From positions 63,178,001 to 63,242,000 of the forward strand of contig JBITNC010000001.1 in NCBI GenBank assembly GCA_050084985.1: 64,000 nt of DNA, read 5' to 3'. The notes below the pieces were generated by a model. That model did no database searches. It was given only the letters and a program-made list of their open reading frames with translations, and was not told the origin of the DNA. Source of the stretch: Nageia nagi (Eukaryota; Pinophyta). The position numbers were made by a program, and so were the translations under genes. This document shows positions 1-11,900 of this stretch, in pieces. The stretch's first letter is position 1. Each line of letters begins with the position of its first letter.

Positions 1-180
1 ATACTACCATAACAAGGAAAGCCTTCTGAGCTATGAGTCTAAGACATGCATGTGAAGAATAGGTATTGTTACAAAATTATGCTGCTATTTGATGGAGAAG
101 ATAACAGATAGTAAGTGAGACCTGCAATGTGCACATAATAGTAATTAAATATTACTATTGAGATTAATTATTTTAATGGT

Positions 181-1998
181 ATGTCTAAGGATTTAATAGC
201 CACCATGTATGAAGACTTGTTGCTACCCAAGTTTGATGGAGAAAATTATGCCTGGTGGAGCATAATAATGAAGACCTTGCTCAAGGCTAAGGACCTTTGG
301 AGCATTATAGAAGATGGGTATGATGAACCTCCATCTTGGAGCTCTCTTGAAGGAGAGGAGAAAAGAGAAAAGAAGGAAAAGCAATATCAAAATTTCTTAG
401 CTCTCATGGACTTAAGAAAAGATATGAAAGAAAATATTTTTTCTCTTATAGCAATTTGTAAATCAGCTTCTATTGCATGGAAGGTTTTGAAAGATGTTTT
501 TGATGTTAATGAATATGAAGCTTGTGTGAACAAAGGGGAACCTTGTTCTTTTGGTGAAGGCTCATGGGAAGAGCCATATATGCTTGAATAGCCTAATGGA
601 GACTCATGTGAAGAGCCTTGTTTTAAAGATCCTTTTGAAGGACTTTTTGAAGACATGTCTTATGAAGAAGGCATGCATGATGATGAAGAGGAAGATATGA
701 ATTTGATGTGGCCTTGTGAAGAGGCTTGTGAAATTCTCATGGAAGGGAGTAAAGTGGATAAAGAATGCTTCATGGAGGAAGCTTATGAATAATGCCTAAT
801 GGAGAAGGCATATCATAAAAAATGTCTCATGAAGGAGGCATGTCATGAAGAGTGTCTCATGAAGATGGCACCATCTCATAAATTTGTGGATTCAAATCAT
901 GGATCAAAAATCATTCTCATGGAAGAGAATGTTGAAGAAAATGAGCATTGTTGGCTCCCTTATGATGAATACCACTCACATGGAGTGGAGAAAAATGAAG
1001 AGTGCTCCATGGAGGAGGCATATGATGTTTGTATTAAAGAGGCAATATGGGATAATGATCCAAGAGAGATCATTGATGAAGATGAGATGAAAGCTATTAA
1101 CTTCATCCTCAATGGAGAAGACCACTTATCAAGAGTGGAGAATGAAGATGACTATCTCAAGGGGGAGATAGAATATAATGAGATAGCCATTCATGGACTT
1201 CATGGTGAAATGGAGGCATCAAAAGATCTTGAGAGTTATCTTATAAAGGCAACAATATGCAAAGAGGAACCATGGGAATTCCTTATCATGAATGAAGAAA
1301 TGATTGCTTTAAAAGCAACATCAAAGGAAAGATTAATGTGGATATCTACTCACCAAAACATCATTAGAGGAAATGATTTCTTATTTTTTGGCTTATTTAC
1401 TAATGCTACTAATGAATGTTTGCTAATCAAATGTGTGAAGGATAGGTTGAAGGCTATGAAGAATGGAGGAGAATGTCTTATCAAGGCATTGCTTGAGGAT
1501 TGCATCATGGAGACAACATTGAAGAGTCTTCCTTGGGAGAATACATTGATGAAAAACTTGGGTCATGTGGATCCAAATGATGATTGTAAAATCTTAGTAA
1601 GGTGTGATTTTTTGAGTGAAATTTTGTGTGAGAAGCAACATTTGGTTTCATATGTAATAAGCCAATATGTGGCTTTCTATTGTTTGAAAGTGTGTGTAGA
1701 AGTTTGTGAGAGAGTACTATGGTACAATTATTATTGTGAGATGATGAATACATACTCATGTGGAGTATGGATATGTAATGATGTAAAAGCATGGTTTGAA
1801 GACCATCCAAGAGATGAAAGAGAATGGTTGATTAAAATCACATATGGAGAGAATTTTGTTGAAGGGGGAGCTTCTCAACAAAAGGAGGCACTCAATGAAG
1901 GAGTAACATCAACAACAATGAAGAAGATTCTACACAACAAGTGGAAGGAATGCCCACATCATATTTTTCAAACATTTGATTTCCTATTGATTAATTGA
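181..1998 (+). pseudogene. gag-like N-terminus fused to long acidic repetitive ORF, two stops
   Basis: One frame stays open from the ATG at 181 to 1998 except for TAG at 589-591 and TAA at 790-792. The first 100 or so residues contain LPKFDGENYAWWSIIMKTLL and a following KDLW, the usual opening of copia gag proteins. From about residue 125 the protein turns acidic and repetitive, with recurring Glu-Glu-Ala/Pro-Cys and Glu-Cys-Leu-Met-Lys/Glu groups. The last 400 residues (799-1998) are open and match no family I recognise. No zinc knuckle or pol domain is visible. The long open stretch after two stops suggests fairly recent inactivation, or that the 799-1998 part is used separately. Confidence 0.6.
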
Positions 1999-2064
1999 AG
2001 GAAACACAAATTGTTTTCTTCCAACTATTTGATGCCTAAAGAACTCTTTGCGTTCCTTAGCATC

Positions 2065-2073
2065 AAGGGGGAG
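2065..2073 (+). other. polypurine tract
   Basis: AAGGGGGAG lies two bases before a TGTTAG start, in the position expected of the plus-strand primer of an LTR element. Confidence 0.6.
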
Positions 2074-2075
2074 TA

Positions 2076-2442
2076 TGTTAGAAGTATTTCTAACATGATT
2101 CCTAAGTCCTAAGTTATTAAGATTAATTAATTAGGACTAAAGTATTTTCCTAAGTATCTAGGTATAAGTATTTATTAGTTTATTGTTATAACAAGTAATT
2201 TGTCATGTAGTGATCTAAGGGTGATACGTATAGTGTGAGTTTTTTATTATGGTCATGAGAATATTATTCTCAACTTCTTATCTTGTCTTGTAATGGCTTT
2301 CTTAAGCCTATAAATGTAACTCATTTTGATGAATAATATAGAACATTTTGGTTCTCTCAATATCATACTAGTCATTTTTATGAACCCTAGCACCTCTAAT
2401 TCATAGATTCACTAGAAGTAATGCCAAAAATTCTTCCCAACA
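2076..2442 (+). repeat. 3' LTR (putative)
   Basis: The block starts TGTTAGAA directly after a polypurine tract, contains a polyadenylation-like stretch (TGAATAATATAGAACA near 2329-2344), and has a possible CCCAACA end at 2442. The right boundary is a guess because the partner LTR is outside the window. The first 20 bases form an inverted repeat, TGTTAGAA and TTCTAACA around a four-base loop. Confidence 0.5.
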
Positions 2443-2639
2443 ACCTAGATTTCAAGAGCTATAACTTCCTCAAAGGAATACTAGGCAAAATATTTTCCAA
2501 ACTCTATCCCCAAAAAACTCTCTAAGAGTAGTTCCACTATCAGTCACATTTGATTTTGTCTAGTAAAATCCTTCACCTAACCCAACTAGTCCAAATATGG
2601 CTTAGCCTACACCTATACATTTCCTTGCTTTCAACAATA

Positions 2640-4720
2640 GTCATCCATTGGTAGTTCCTAATAATTCCTTGAATATCCCCCAATAAGCCTTTAAAATTTT
2701 TTCTAAGTATGATAGATCAAGAAAAACACCATATGAGCATTATCAAGTTGTATCTAACTTAGCATAAAGTTTTGACATCATGGATGAAACTATCATTACA
2801 AGATTGTTGGCACATTCTTTCAAAGGAAAAGTAACAGAATGGTTCAAGACCTTGAATCCTCAATTAATAAACACATGAAAATAATTATGTCAAGCTTTGA
2901 TTACAATATTTTTTGAAAATTATAATGATAGTACTTTTTTTAGCATTATAGCCTATATAAAAAGACATATCATGATTTTGTAGATGATTTTAATATCATA
3001 TTTGAGAAAAATTGGAAATCCATTCCAACAAAGATCATACGTACTAATGCTCAAGCCTTGGTATACTATAGGAAATATTTCCACCTAGAGCTAAATGTGC
3101 TAATTATCATATTCAAAGAAACTTTCCTAGAAGTTTATTAGACAACAAAAACTATCAAACACATATTGGTTTCCTCTAGAAAAATGCAACTAAGATCTAT
3201 CATGCCTTTATTTACTAATTTACCTCCAAATAAATCTCCTATACAAATCCATCATCCAAGAGTGTTAGCCTTACCACCTCCTCCTCCCAAACTTATTTTT
3301 CAAAACCAATTATCATCTCTTCTATCTCTTCCAATAATAAGTACAAGTACTAGTTCAAACCAACAAGAGGCAAAGAGGATAAGGTAATTAGAGATAACTA
3401 TTAGGAATCACACAAAACAAAAGCTCACTTTGCAAGAAAATGGAATCAAGGCCAAAATTTTAAAATATATGAAAATTAATATCATTCAATATTCTAGCCT
3501 AGGAAAAATCAACCATATTAGCCACTTTCTTCCAAATCTATTGATAATGTATTGATGGCTAGCTCTGTATAAATTGAAGCTCTAGTTGTTATGGAATGGT
3601 ATTCTACTTGTTCTACTCTACATTTTCCAAACCCTTATGCTATCTATCAACATAGATACTTGGGTCTACACTTTGATCAAATGGTATAACTTGTATTAGA
3701 CCCTATTGCAGATGTTACTATGGTGAATTTTTAGATTCTAGGATATGTTAGAGAGAAAGCAAATTTTGTACAAACTAGAGCCTCTACTTTAGCAGCACTA
3801 TAATAGACCCAAGCTATTTAGCAAAATCATCCATCCACTTTGGTTGTGCCTAAACCTTAAAGAGCTAAGAATCCTATATTTCAACCACTTAATCTAATAA
3901 ATAAACTTACAATTCATTCAAGTCAAGTTCCACAAGGCCTAGGTATTCTTGCTCATATTGTAAGAAACCCCACTCTAGCCAAAAATGATGATCCTCAAAA
4001 AGAGAGGCCTACACCAATAAGGTATCCATTCATAAATAAATAAAAAAAAGGATAATGCCACTCAATAGTTTAGATCTTATCAGTCTTCTAAGCCAAGTAA
4101 GTCCCATTTAATATAGTTGAAGAATTGAAAAGAAAACAATCTAGAATGACTATGTTTGATGCATTGAGAATACATGATCAAATAGATCTTTTACAAGAAC
4201 CTTTGAAGTTAAAAAATAGCAAGAAAAATACCATTGAGGAAAATGTTGTATTTGCAAATCTTGATGATGTTTTTCTAACTCCAAGAGGTATAAGAAGGCC
4301 TCCACCTTTCTATCTATCTCTTGGGTCAAAAGGTTGGGTTGTTAACAATTGCATTATTGATACTGGAGATTCTAGTACTATCATTCTCAAATTTGTTTCA
4401 CATAAAACAAAATTATATATAACCTAATGCATTGTTGGATTCATATAGTTAGATTCTTCACCAATTGATGTGATTAGTAGTGTCAAAGGAGTTAATATAA
4501 CTTTGAATGAATTTCTTCAAATTTGTGTCATTCAAGATATTATTGTAGTTGATCTTCCACCTCTATTAGTAATTTTCTTATCCAAAGAATTCACTACTAA
4601 GTTAGGAGGTTATTTATCTCTAGATTATATATATCTCCTACTTCCTTTCAAGAACAAATATGTCAAGGTTCCAAATGAGGGTACTAAAAATGTTCATCTG
4701 ATGAAGATCACTGAATAGAA
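2640..4720 (+). pseudogene. gypsy gag and protease remnant
   Basis: Translated pieces around 2700-3100 show the retrotransposon gag pattern, with a hydrophobic stretch and a Lys-Val-Thr-Glu-Trp-Phe block (about 2830-2850). Further on, 4125-4427 carries CIIDTGDSS near 4351, which matches the Asp-Thr-Gly active site of retroviral-type aspartic proteases, and 4470-4718 continues the protease region. Many stops and frame changes separate the parts. No zinc knuckle was found. It is dead, and its product would have been capsid-like protein and the processing protease. Confidence 0.6.
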
Positions 4721-4869
4721 TTGTATGAATGACTATGAGTAAGTAGAGACCTTTGAAAGGAATCCAATCATGGAGTCACTACTGATTGTTGAGATACTTT
4801 TAGCAAATGACCTTAACTATCAAGTCACTAATGTTGGTATGGGAAATTTTTATTTACCTAGAGAATGAT

Positions 4870-5280
4870 CAACCAATTTTAGTCTCAGCTAAAAAACAAC
4901 ATGAAGTATGGATAATGCACTTTGATGGGGCTAGATGCAAATATGCTTGTGGTGTTGGTGTAGTGTTTAAGTCACTTGATGGACATATGAGAATATTTTC
5001 TTTTATATTCACATAGACATGTACAAACAATGTTGCTAAATATTAAGCTCTCTTTTTGGGGCTCTCTAAGGCCATTAGCATGGGTATTGGATGCTTAATA
5101 GTTCATGGAGATTCTAAGTTGGTAATAAATCAAGTTAAAGATAAGATAAGTGCTAGGAATCATTATTTAAAGACTTATAGGAATAGGGTTTGGAATTTTT
5201 TAGAACTATTCTTGGATATCAATTTTGTTCCTGATCCTAGAAATTTTAATCAAATTACTCATACACTTGATGGTAAATGA
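4870..5280 (+). pseudogene. archaeal-type RNase H domain located upstream of RT
   Basis: The reading starts near 4905 with WIMHFDGARC and continues through GVGVVF to a Thr-Asn-Asn block near 5020, then GLSKAISMGIG and VHGDSKLVINQV (near 5100-5130) and a PDPRNFNQ block. These are the Asp, Asp and flanking motifs of the second RNase H carried by Tat-type gypsy elements. Stops occur near 5016 and 5043, and the Glu-Tyr-Glu motif has decayed to Lys-Tyr-stop. It comes before the RT at 5760-7070, whereas in the young element of this window the same domain follows RT. Confidence 0.65.
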
Positions 5281-5759
5281 GCTTGTTTTGACCCTAATCA
5301 TCACAAAAGAGGAAGATATGGATTAAAAGTGTTGCGTAGGACATCTATTCCTAATACTACAAATTATTGGAAAGTATTTAACTCTAATGAACATATAATG
5401 AATTTTTTGATTGATGAGGCAGTAACTCATATCTTTGGTATTATAAAATTTCTTGATTGCTTTTAGTAATCCAATGTAATATAGTTGGGAAATAATGTTA
5501 TACCAAAAGGTTTGATTTCTTTTTAATGGCTATTTGATTCTAAAGATATTCAAAGGCCTAAAATGTTAGCTATTCAAAATGAAAGCTATATGGGAGTCGA
5601 AGATGAACTTGAAGACATATAAAGGTTGGATTAGAATGCACAAAGGAGGAGAAAGAAATGATACCTCATATCTATAATTAGTTTTTTAAGGTAATTGTAT
5701 GGATATATAATGATATAAAAACTTGTGTTAAATATATGATCTAGCATAATATTGAACTC
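5281..5759 (+). other. linker between RNase H and RT, decayed
   Basis: No domain was assigned. Short fragments resembling Trp-Lys-Val-Phe and an Asn-Glu-His-Ile-Met-Asn-Phe-Leu stretch follow the RNase H in the same orientation, as in plant polyproteins with this domain order. Several stops are present. Confidence 0.35.
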
Positions 5760-7070
5760 ATCCCAAATGCTAAGCCATACAGGCAAAAGTAAAGGCTAGT
5801 GAACCCAAGGATAGAGGAAGGAATGAAACAAGAGTTACTTAAGCTCTTAAATACTAAAATAATTTATCCTATTAAGTACTCTACATGGGTTGATAAGAAA
5901 GAAAAATGAAGAAATCAAACTCTTTATTGATTTTATAAATCTAAATCAAGTGTCCCTAAAAGATAAGTATCCTCTCCCTCTTATGGAATAGATCCTACAA
6001 ATTGTTGTTAGTGCATGTTATTTTTCTATGATTGATAGTCAAGATTTAATCAAATATGGGTGAAGGATTAGGATCAAAACAAAACTACATTTACAACTAA
6101 ATGGGGTACATTTACATTTCAGACAATGCATTTTGGTCTCTCCAATGTTGGGGCCACATTTCAAAGAGCCATAGACCATACCTTTGGTGACTTAATTAAT
6201 TATATTATCTTGGTCTATTTATATGATATCATGGTGTTTTCTAAAATAATAAAGTATCATATAGATGATATTAGAAAAAAATTTGAAAAATGCATGCAAT
6301 TTGAGATTTTCACAAATCCCAAGAAGTCTATTTTTATGGTCAACCAAGGAAATTTGCTTGGTCATATTGTTTCTAAAGAAGGGCTAGCAATTGACCTTGA
6401 TAGAGTCAAATCCATTTATGCATTGCCTCTACCCTCAAATAAGAAGGCCCTACAATCATTCTTTGGTCAAATTAATTTTTTTAGAAAATTTATTAATGAT
6501 TTTTCTTATATTATTTCTCCAATTACTGCAATGTTGAAGAAAAATTCTCAATTTTCTTGGTTTTTTGAAGCAAAATAAATTTTTTTCAACATTTAACAAG
6601 TAATCGCAAAAGATTTAATATTGAAGAATCCATATTTTTCAAAATTCTTTGCTATATATGCTCATAGAGTTGAGAAAAGCTTTGCAAATATTTTGGCATA
6701 GAAGAATGATCAAGAAGAAGAACATCCCATAGCATTTCATAGTCAAACACTACATGGACATCAAGAAAGGTACTCATTCATTGAAAAAAAAGTGTTTTCT
6801 ATTATGAAAGGATTTACAAAATTTAAGCATTATGTGTCCCATAATAAAATTCTCATATACACTATTCACCTAAATGTAAGAAATTATATTATCCAAAGAG
6901 AAGTGGGTAAAGCAAAAGTTGGTTGGATTATAAAGATAATAGAATATGATGTGGAGATAAGACCAACCAAGCTTGTTAGAGGAAAAGCTCTTTATGAAAA
7001 CATGGAGGAAGTGGCACACATGATTTCTATTATTGAGGATGATGAGCATGCAAATGAAGAAAGTGATTGA
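5760..7070 (+). pseudogene. gypsy reverse transcriptase and RNase H remnant
   Basis: The RT start is readable at 5765-5890 (a PNAKPYRQ block, then KQELLKLLN and a Tyr-Pro-Ile stretch). The fingers-palm part is at 6126-6578, starting MHFGLSNVGATFQRA. The catalytic Tyr-x-Asp-Asp reads LVYLYDIMVFS (near 6211), with one Asp replaced by Tyr. The thumb has LLGHIVSKEGL and a block around LPLPSNKKALQSFFGQINFF. RNase H follows (6640-7070), including PIAFHSQTL and RPTKLVRGKALYEN. Frames change at least three times, so it is inactive. Confidence 0.75.
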
Positions 7071-7159
7071 ATAAAGTAATATATTATTTATTTCAAAACT
7101 AAATGATGCTTTGAGTCTTTGGATAGAATTTAGAAAAGATTTAGAATACATGCATTAAA

Positions 7160-8325
7160 ATTCATGATAATTGATGATCGTATGTATAGAAAAAAGTTTG
7201 ATCAAATTCTTTTAAAGTGTGTGACTCAAGAGAAAAATCAGAGGATCTTGCATGAGTTTCACTATGGATTCTCTAGAGGACACTATAGTGGTCCAATTAC
7301 AATAGCAAAGATTTTACAAGTAGGCTATTATTGGCCTACTATATTCCAAGATTCTTTCAAGATATCCTGGGAATGTGATAAATATAGTAGGTATGTGAGA
7401 AAAACAAGACAAGTTACCATACCTTTGAAATCTATGGTCATTGAAGAACCTTTCCAATAGTGGGGTATAGACTTCATAAGTGTTATAAATCCAAATTTTT
7501 TAGCTTGGCATAAGTTCATTCTGACTACAATAGATTACTTTACAAGATGGTCTGAAGCTATGCCATGCAAAAATGTAGATTATGAGGTAGTAATAAAAAT
7601 GATACAAAGATTAATAACTCATTTTATTATCCCATAGATCATTATATCAAATAATGGTTTAGCACTCACCAGGGCTAAATTATCAAAGTTTATTGTAGAG
7701 TATGGGATCTACTAGTTATTCTCTTCAAAGTATTAGTCATACAGGAATGGGTTAGTTCAATCAACAAATAAAAATTTAATCCAAATATTTAAAATAACTA
7801 TTGAAGGGAATCCTAAATAGTGGCATACAAAATTAGACTTTGCATTATGGTCTAAGAGAATCAGCATTAAGCCAGCTATTAAAATATCACCTTATGCATT
7901 GGTCTATGGTGAGAGACCAATATGCTTATTCATCTAGAATTTCCTCCACTAAAAATTCTATAAGAGTTTGGAGATTCTAATTTTGAGCCCTTACAAATCA
8001 AAATGAATCAGTTGATCAAGCTATAAGAAGATAGAAATAGAGCATATGAAGTCATTTAGTATATATAGGAGATTATGAAGAAGTGGTTTAATAAAAAGAA
8101 GTCTTTTTGGGTGAAGTTTAAAGTTGGAGATATACTCCTAAAATGGGATGAAGAATGAGCAAATCCCATAAGGCATCAAAAGTTTGAATCCTTATGGAGC
8201 TAACCATACATAATCATATAATCCATTCAAAACAAAGCATTCATACTAATGGATATATTTGGATCCTAAGAACTACCTATACTAGTTAACAAGATTCATC
8301 TTAAATACTATTTGATAATCAAGTG
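7160..8325 (+). pseudogene. gypsy integrase remnant
   Basis: A zinc-binding half is readable at 7164-7460 (HEFHYGFSRGHYSG, then YYWPTIFQD and a Cys-Asp-Lys-Tyr block). The catalytic core follows with WGIDFISVINP (near 7462) and TRWSEAMPCK. The second catalytic Asp lies in IIISNNGLAL near 7641 and has become Asn. The C-terminus ends near 8325 in a His-Leu-Lys-Tyr-Tyr block. Stops include TAG after GEEPFQ-like text at 7458. No chromodomain is seen. Confidence 0.7.
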
Positions 8326-8942
8326 ATTTTATAACACCCACTAAGAATTGTACAATGTAAATAGTCTTTGTCTTCAATTGTGTTTCATTTAAAAAAAATG
8401 TTAATAATAATAATATGTGTGATAAAGGTTTGTACTTATAAAGGGTATATTTATCACTTATGTGTTTTCCTAAGAGTTAGGATAGTCATTAATGACATGT
8501 ATTTATTAGGCATGGTGGAAATAAAGTCTATCAAATGCAAAATATCTTATCAAAGGACTAGCATTTAAAGTAGGATTTCCTCAAAAAATCATCCTAACTA
8601 CACCTCACCTTCCAATTTAAATTTGTATGGTTGAATTTAATACCACTTACCTACCTAATCTAATAAGATCTCTTCACATAAATTCTAACATTCCTTCAGA
8701 ATTAATTACCATTAATAGGCAAAATTTGGAACCCTTCAAATAATAAAACATAGCCCTGACTTCATTATTCCCTCACTTAGCAAATTTGAGAACTTGAGCC
8801 TTTGAGCATTCATAAAGCATAATACTATCTTCAGAGTTTTCAGCACTAGTATGTGAGAGAGTTTTAGATGTTTGATTTTTTAAATAGATAATCAAGAATA
8901 CTAATGTTTACTAGGGTTGCAAAAAAATTGAATAACATAATG
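8326..8942 (+). other. non-coding spacer with possible promoter
   Basis: No gene is visible. A TATA-like TTATAAAGGG at about 8436-8445 lies about 500 bases before the ATG of the next reading frame, so a separate promoter for that frame is possible but unproven. Confidence 0.25.
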
Positions 8943-11900
8943 GCAAAATCTCAAGAGACTATGGTTATTTCAAGGGAGGGAGCAAACTCGCAATTATCGA
9001 AGATCCATAATCAATACCTAGAGACTACTCCTAGAGTCAACTAGACAGAGAGGGGAGTTCTCAACCATATTGGTACCTTATGCATGGACCCAACAAGGCC
9101 ATTATTGTTGCACTAGAGATTGGAGGTCACAACCAAAGGGAAGATGAGGTCAATACGTAACAATTTCATGCTAGATCAAGGTTTGACATATTTTATGATG
9201 TATGAGTCATTTACATATCTAGAGCTACTCACCACCATTTCCTTAAGGCACAACCCATAATGAAACATCATAAGGAAATAAAGATCAAAAGAAGGATGAA
9301 TAAGATTTAGAATATCAGCTTGACAACTTCTTGGATTATTCTCTTAAATGTAAAGAAATAAGTTGATTTGAAAAAGGAGAAAAGAGATTTTTATCAAAAT
9401 AAAGATGAAATGATCAACTAGATTGATGAAAGGTACATCAAGAATGCAATAAAGCTCCAATAGAGTTAAAATATTTCAGTATTCACTCAATCCAGAGATA
9501 GACAGGTCCTTTAAGATCAAATTGTTATTCTTAGGCAAGTGACCCAGATTGAAGTGAATGAGGCCATGTTAAGAATCGCTCATAATATTTTCAAAGGTTA
9601 TGTCTTATGCAATTTTGCCTCCTTTATTTCAAATGAAATTAGATAAAAAAATTTCACTATTGATGAAGCAGATTTAAGGTACTCCTCTTACATTTGGTGG
9701 TTGATTGTCCACCAAATCTATAATTTTTGGTTTATGGGGGTTTTTTATAATACCAACTACCACTTATATAGCTCCTGCATTAATTAGCATAACATTGTTG
9801 GTGTTAACCAAATTTCATGGCTCATATTATAAGTTTATTGAAAAATTCTTTATCTTGGCCATGAAAATTCTTACAGGATAAAATGTACATAGGCTTCATC
9901 AGACTATTCAAAATACCCTACAAGGTAAGAATAGAATTGGATAATGGTATTTCCTTAAGGAGAGGATAGTTATTTTAAGGTATGGATATTTCAATATTGC
10001 CTTTTTTTTTCCTAAATTTGTTACTCTGTAGTTGTATTCTTTAGAAATAGGTAGGTAGATATGTGCTATTGAGACTATGTATAGGTTGAGTGGTAATTTT
10101 AAGCTTGTAGTTAAGATGTCAGCTATATTAGCTTCTTTTAATTTATTAGAAGTAGGATGTAAAGAGGAGATATTAAATTTTTTAAATCAAAATTTTAAAT
10201 TAGAAAAATTAGAGCTTCCATGCATGTATGACCCCGTAGGAGAATTTACAAGAATTATAAAAGGTAATAATAAGTGCCCATCATTCAATCATGAAGCCCA
10301 ACCACACATTGATTTTACCAATCAAATATACCAAGAAGCTTAGGCCTCCCTAGAGTGGTAATTTTGTATATTATATCAAGCATGGATGTCCATGGAAGGG
10401 GTTAAGAAATACATATTATGGGAAACAATGAGACAAGATTTTACCTTAGTCTCAAAGGTAATTGCACAATTGTGGGATGACTTAAAATGGGGTCCAATTT
10501 AAATAAGTATTTTACCAAATTTAGGTTCAAGTACACCACCAAGGCATCATATGTAGAAAATAAGCCCTTTGATTAATTCAAGCATGACAAGTACTAGTAC
10601 TCATGGTACTAGAAATACTTGTTGCTAGAGAAGGGGAAACCTTTGCTTACTAATTTTCAAGAAAAAGCATTAGATGAAGACCAACCACTAGCATAAAGGG
10701 ATAAGGAGCTAAGGGATGCAAAGAAAAGAAAAATTGAAGTGGGTTCTAATTGCAAGCAAATAGGGAGGAAAATAAAGGACACCCCAAAGGAAACACCTAC
10801 TGCTTTCGAGGAATCTCCCCAAAAGAAATAAAAGAAAATAAAATTATTGATTAAGAATATAGTTACCAAGAAGAAAACCTTAGAGAAAGTTCAATCTTAT
10901 AAGGATCAATCACTAGCTAAGAAGGTGACAATCTTGTAGATACTAGAAGAAGAACCTAAGAAAAGCATGGGTGAAATCAAGCTCAAAGATGTTGAAACTC
11001 ATAGACCCTAAAGCTTAGATACGGTTGTATACTAAGATGCTTAGGAAGAGTCAAGGGATGAGGTGCAACAAGGGGGTAGGAATGTGTTTGGCACGTGAGG
11101 AACAAGAGCATGTGGTGATGCAAGAAGAGATGATGATGATGACAAAGATAAAAGGAAAAACTTTGACCTAATGGATAAGACTCCTGAAAGGGAAGTGGCT
11201 ACTACTAAAGAGAAAGAAGAAGAATAGCACAAGGAGTAAGCTATAGAGACTAAGAAGGAGAAAGAAAAAGAAATGGCTACATTGATAACCCTTGTATTGA
11301 CTTATAAATAGGATATGTCCCAACATTATTTAGTTCCTTTTTCTACTACCACAAGCAAGGATATTTAAATCATTTTTTCTACCCAAGTGGTAGATCGCAT
11401 TGATTAGGCTACATTTGTAAATAAAACCCCAACTCTCCCTAAACACCAAGGTAGATTATTGAGTAGAGAGATAAATTTGAGAGACATAAGGTTAGCATAG
11501 ATGCCCTTCAAAGATGGAAAATTAGATAAGAATACCCCTTTTGCAAAAGTAGATGTAAAAATACAAAATGCTCTGGTAATGGATCAATCTAGATTCTTAG
11601 TTAATATTTCTCTTGAAGTGGGAAAGAGTCTCTAATAAATGGAGAAATAAAATAGAAAATTGAATAAAATGATTGAGTAGATAAGAGTAGAAGACTCAAG
11701 GAAAGACAAAATAATGGGTAGACTAAAAAATTAGAATAAGGAATTGATTGAGACATTGGCCAAATAGAAAGATGAGCATGAAAAAAGATTACAAGAGGAA
11801 AAGGTAAAGTTGGATAAGCTAAAGAAGCAAATTAAATATTTAAAAGCTTTATCCAGTGCAGTAGATAAACAAAAAGCTCAAAAAATAAAAGAAGAGCTAA

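Larger units (their letters stand above)
1..2442 (+). mobile_element. LTR element without pol, 3' part
   Basis: A gag-like start (181), one long acidic reading frame, a polypurine tract (about 2065-2073) and an LTR-like end follow one another on the plus strand. No protease, integrase, RT or RNase H is seen between gag and the tract, so the element would depend on another element's enzymes. The 5' LTR is not in the window. The 180 bases before the gag ATG look like leader sequence. The gag start resembles the DUF4219/UBN2 type of copia elements, so a copia-derived non-autonomous element is the best call. Confidence 0.6.

Noticed and set aside
387-656. 89-codon minus-strand open frame
   Set aside because: Opposite strand of the gag-like/acidic frame; Ser/Pro-rich only through complementary codons.
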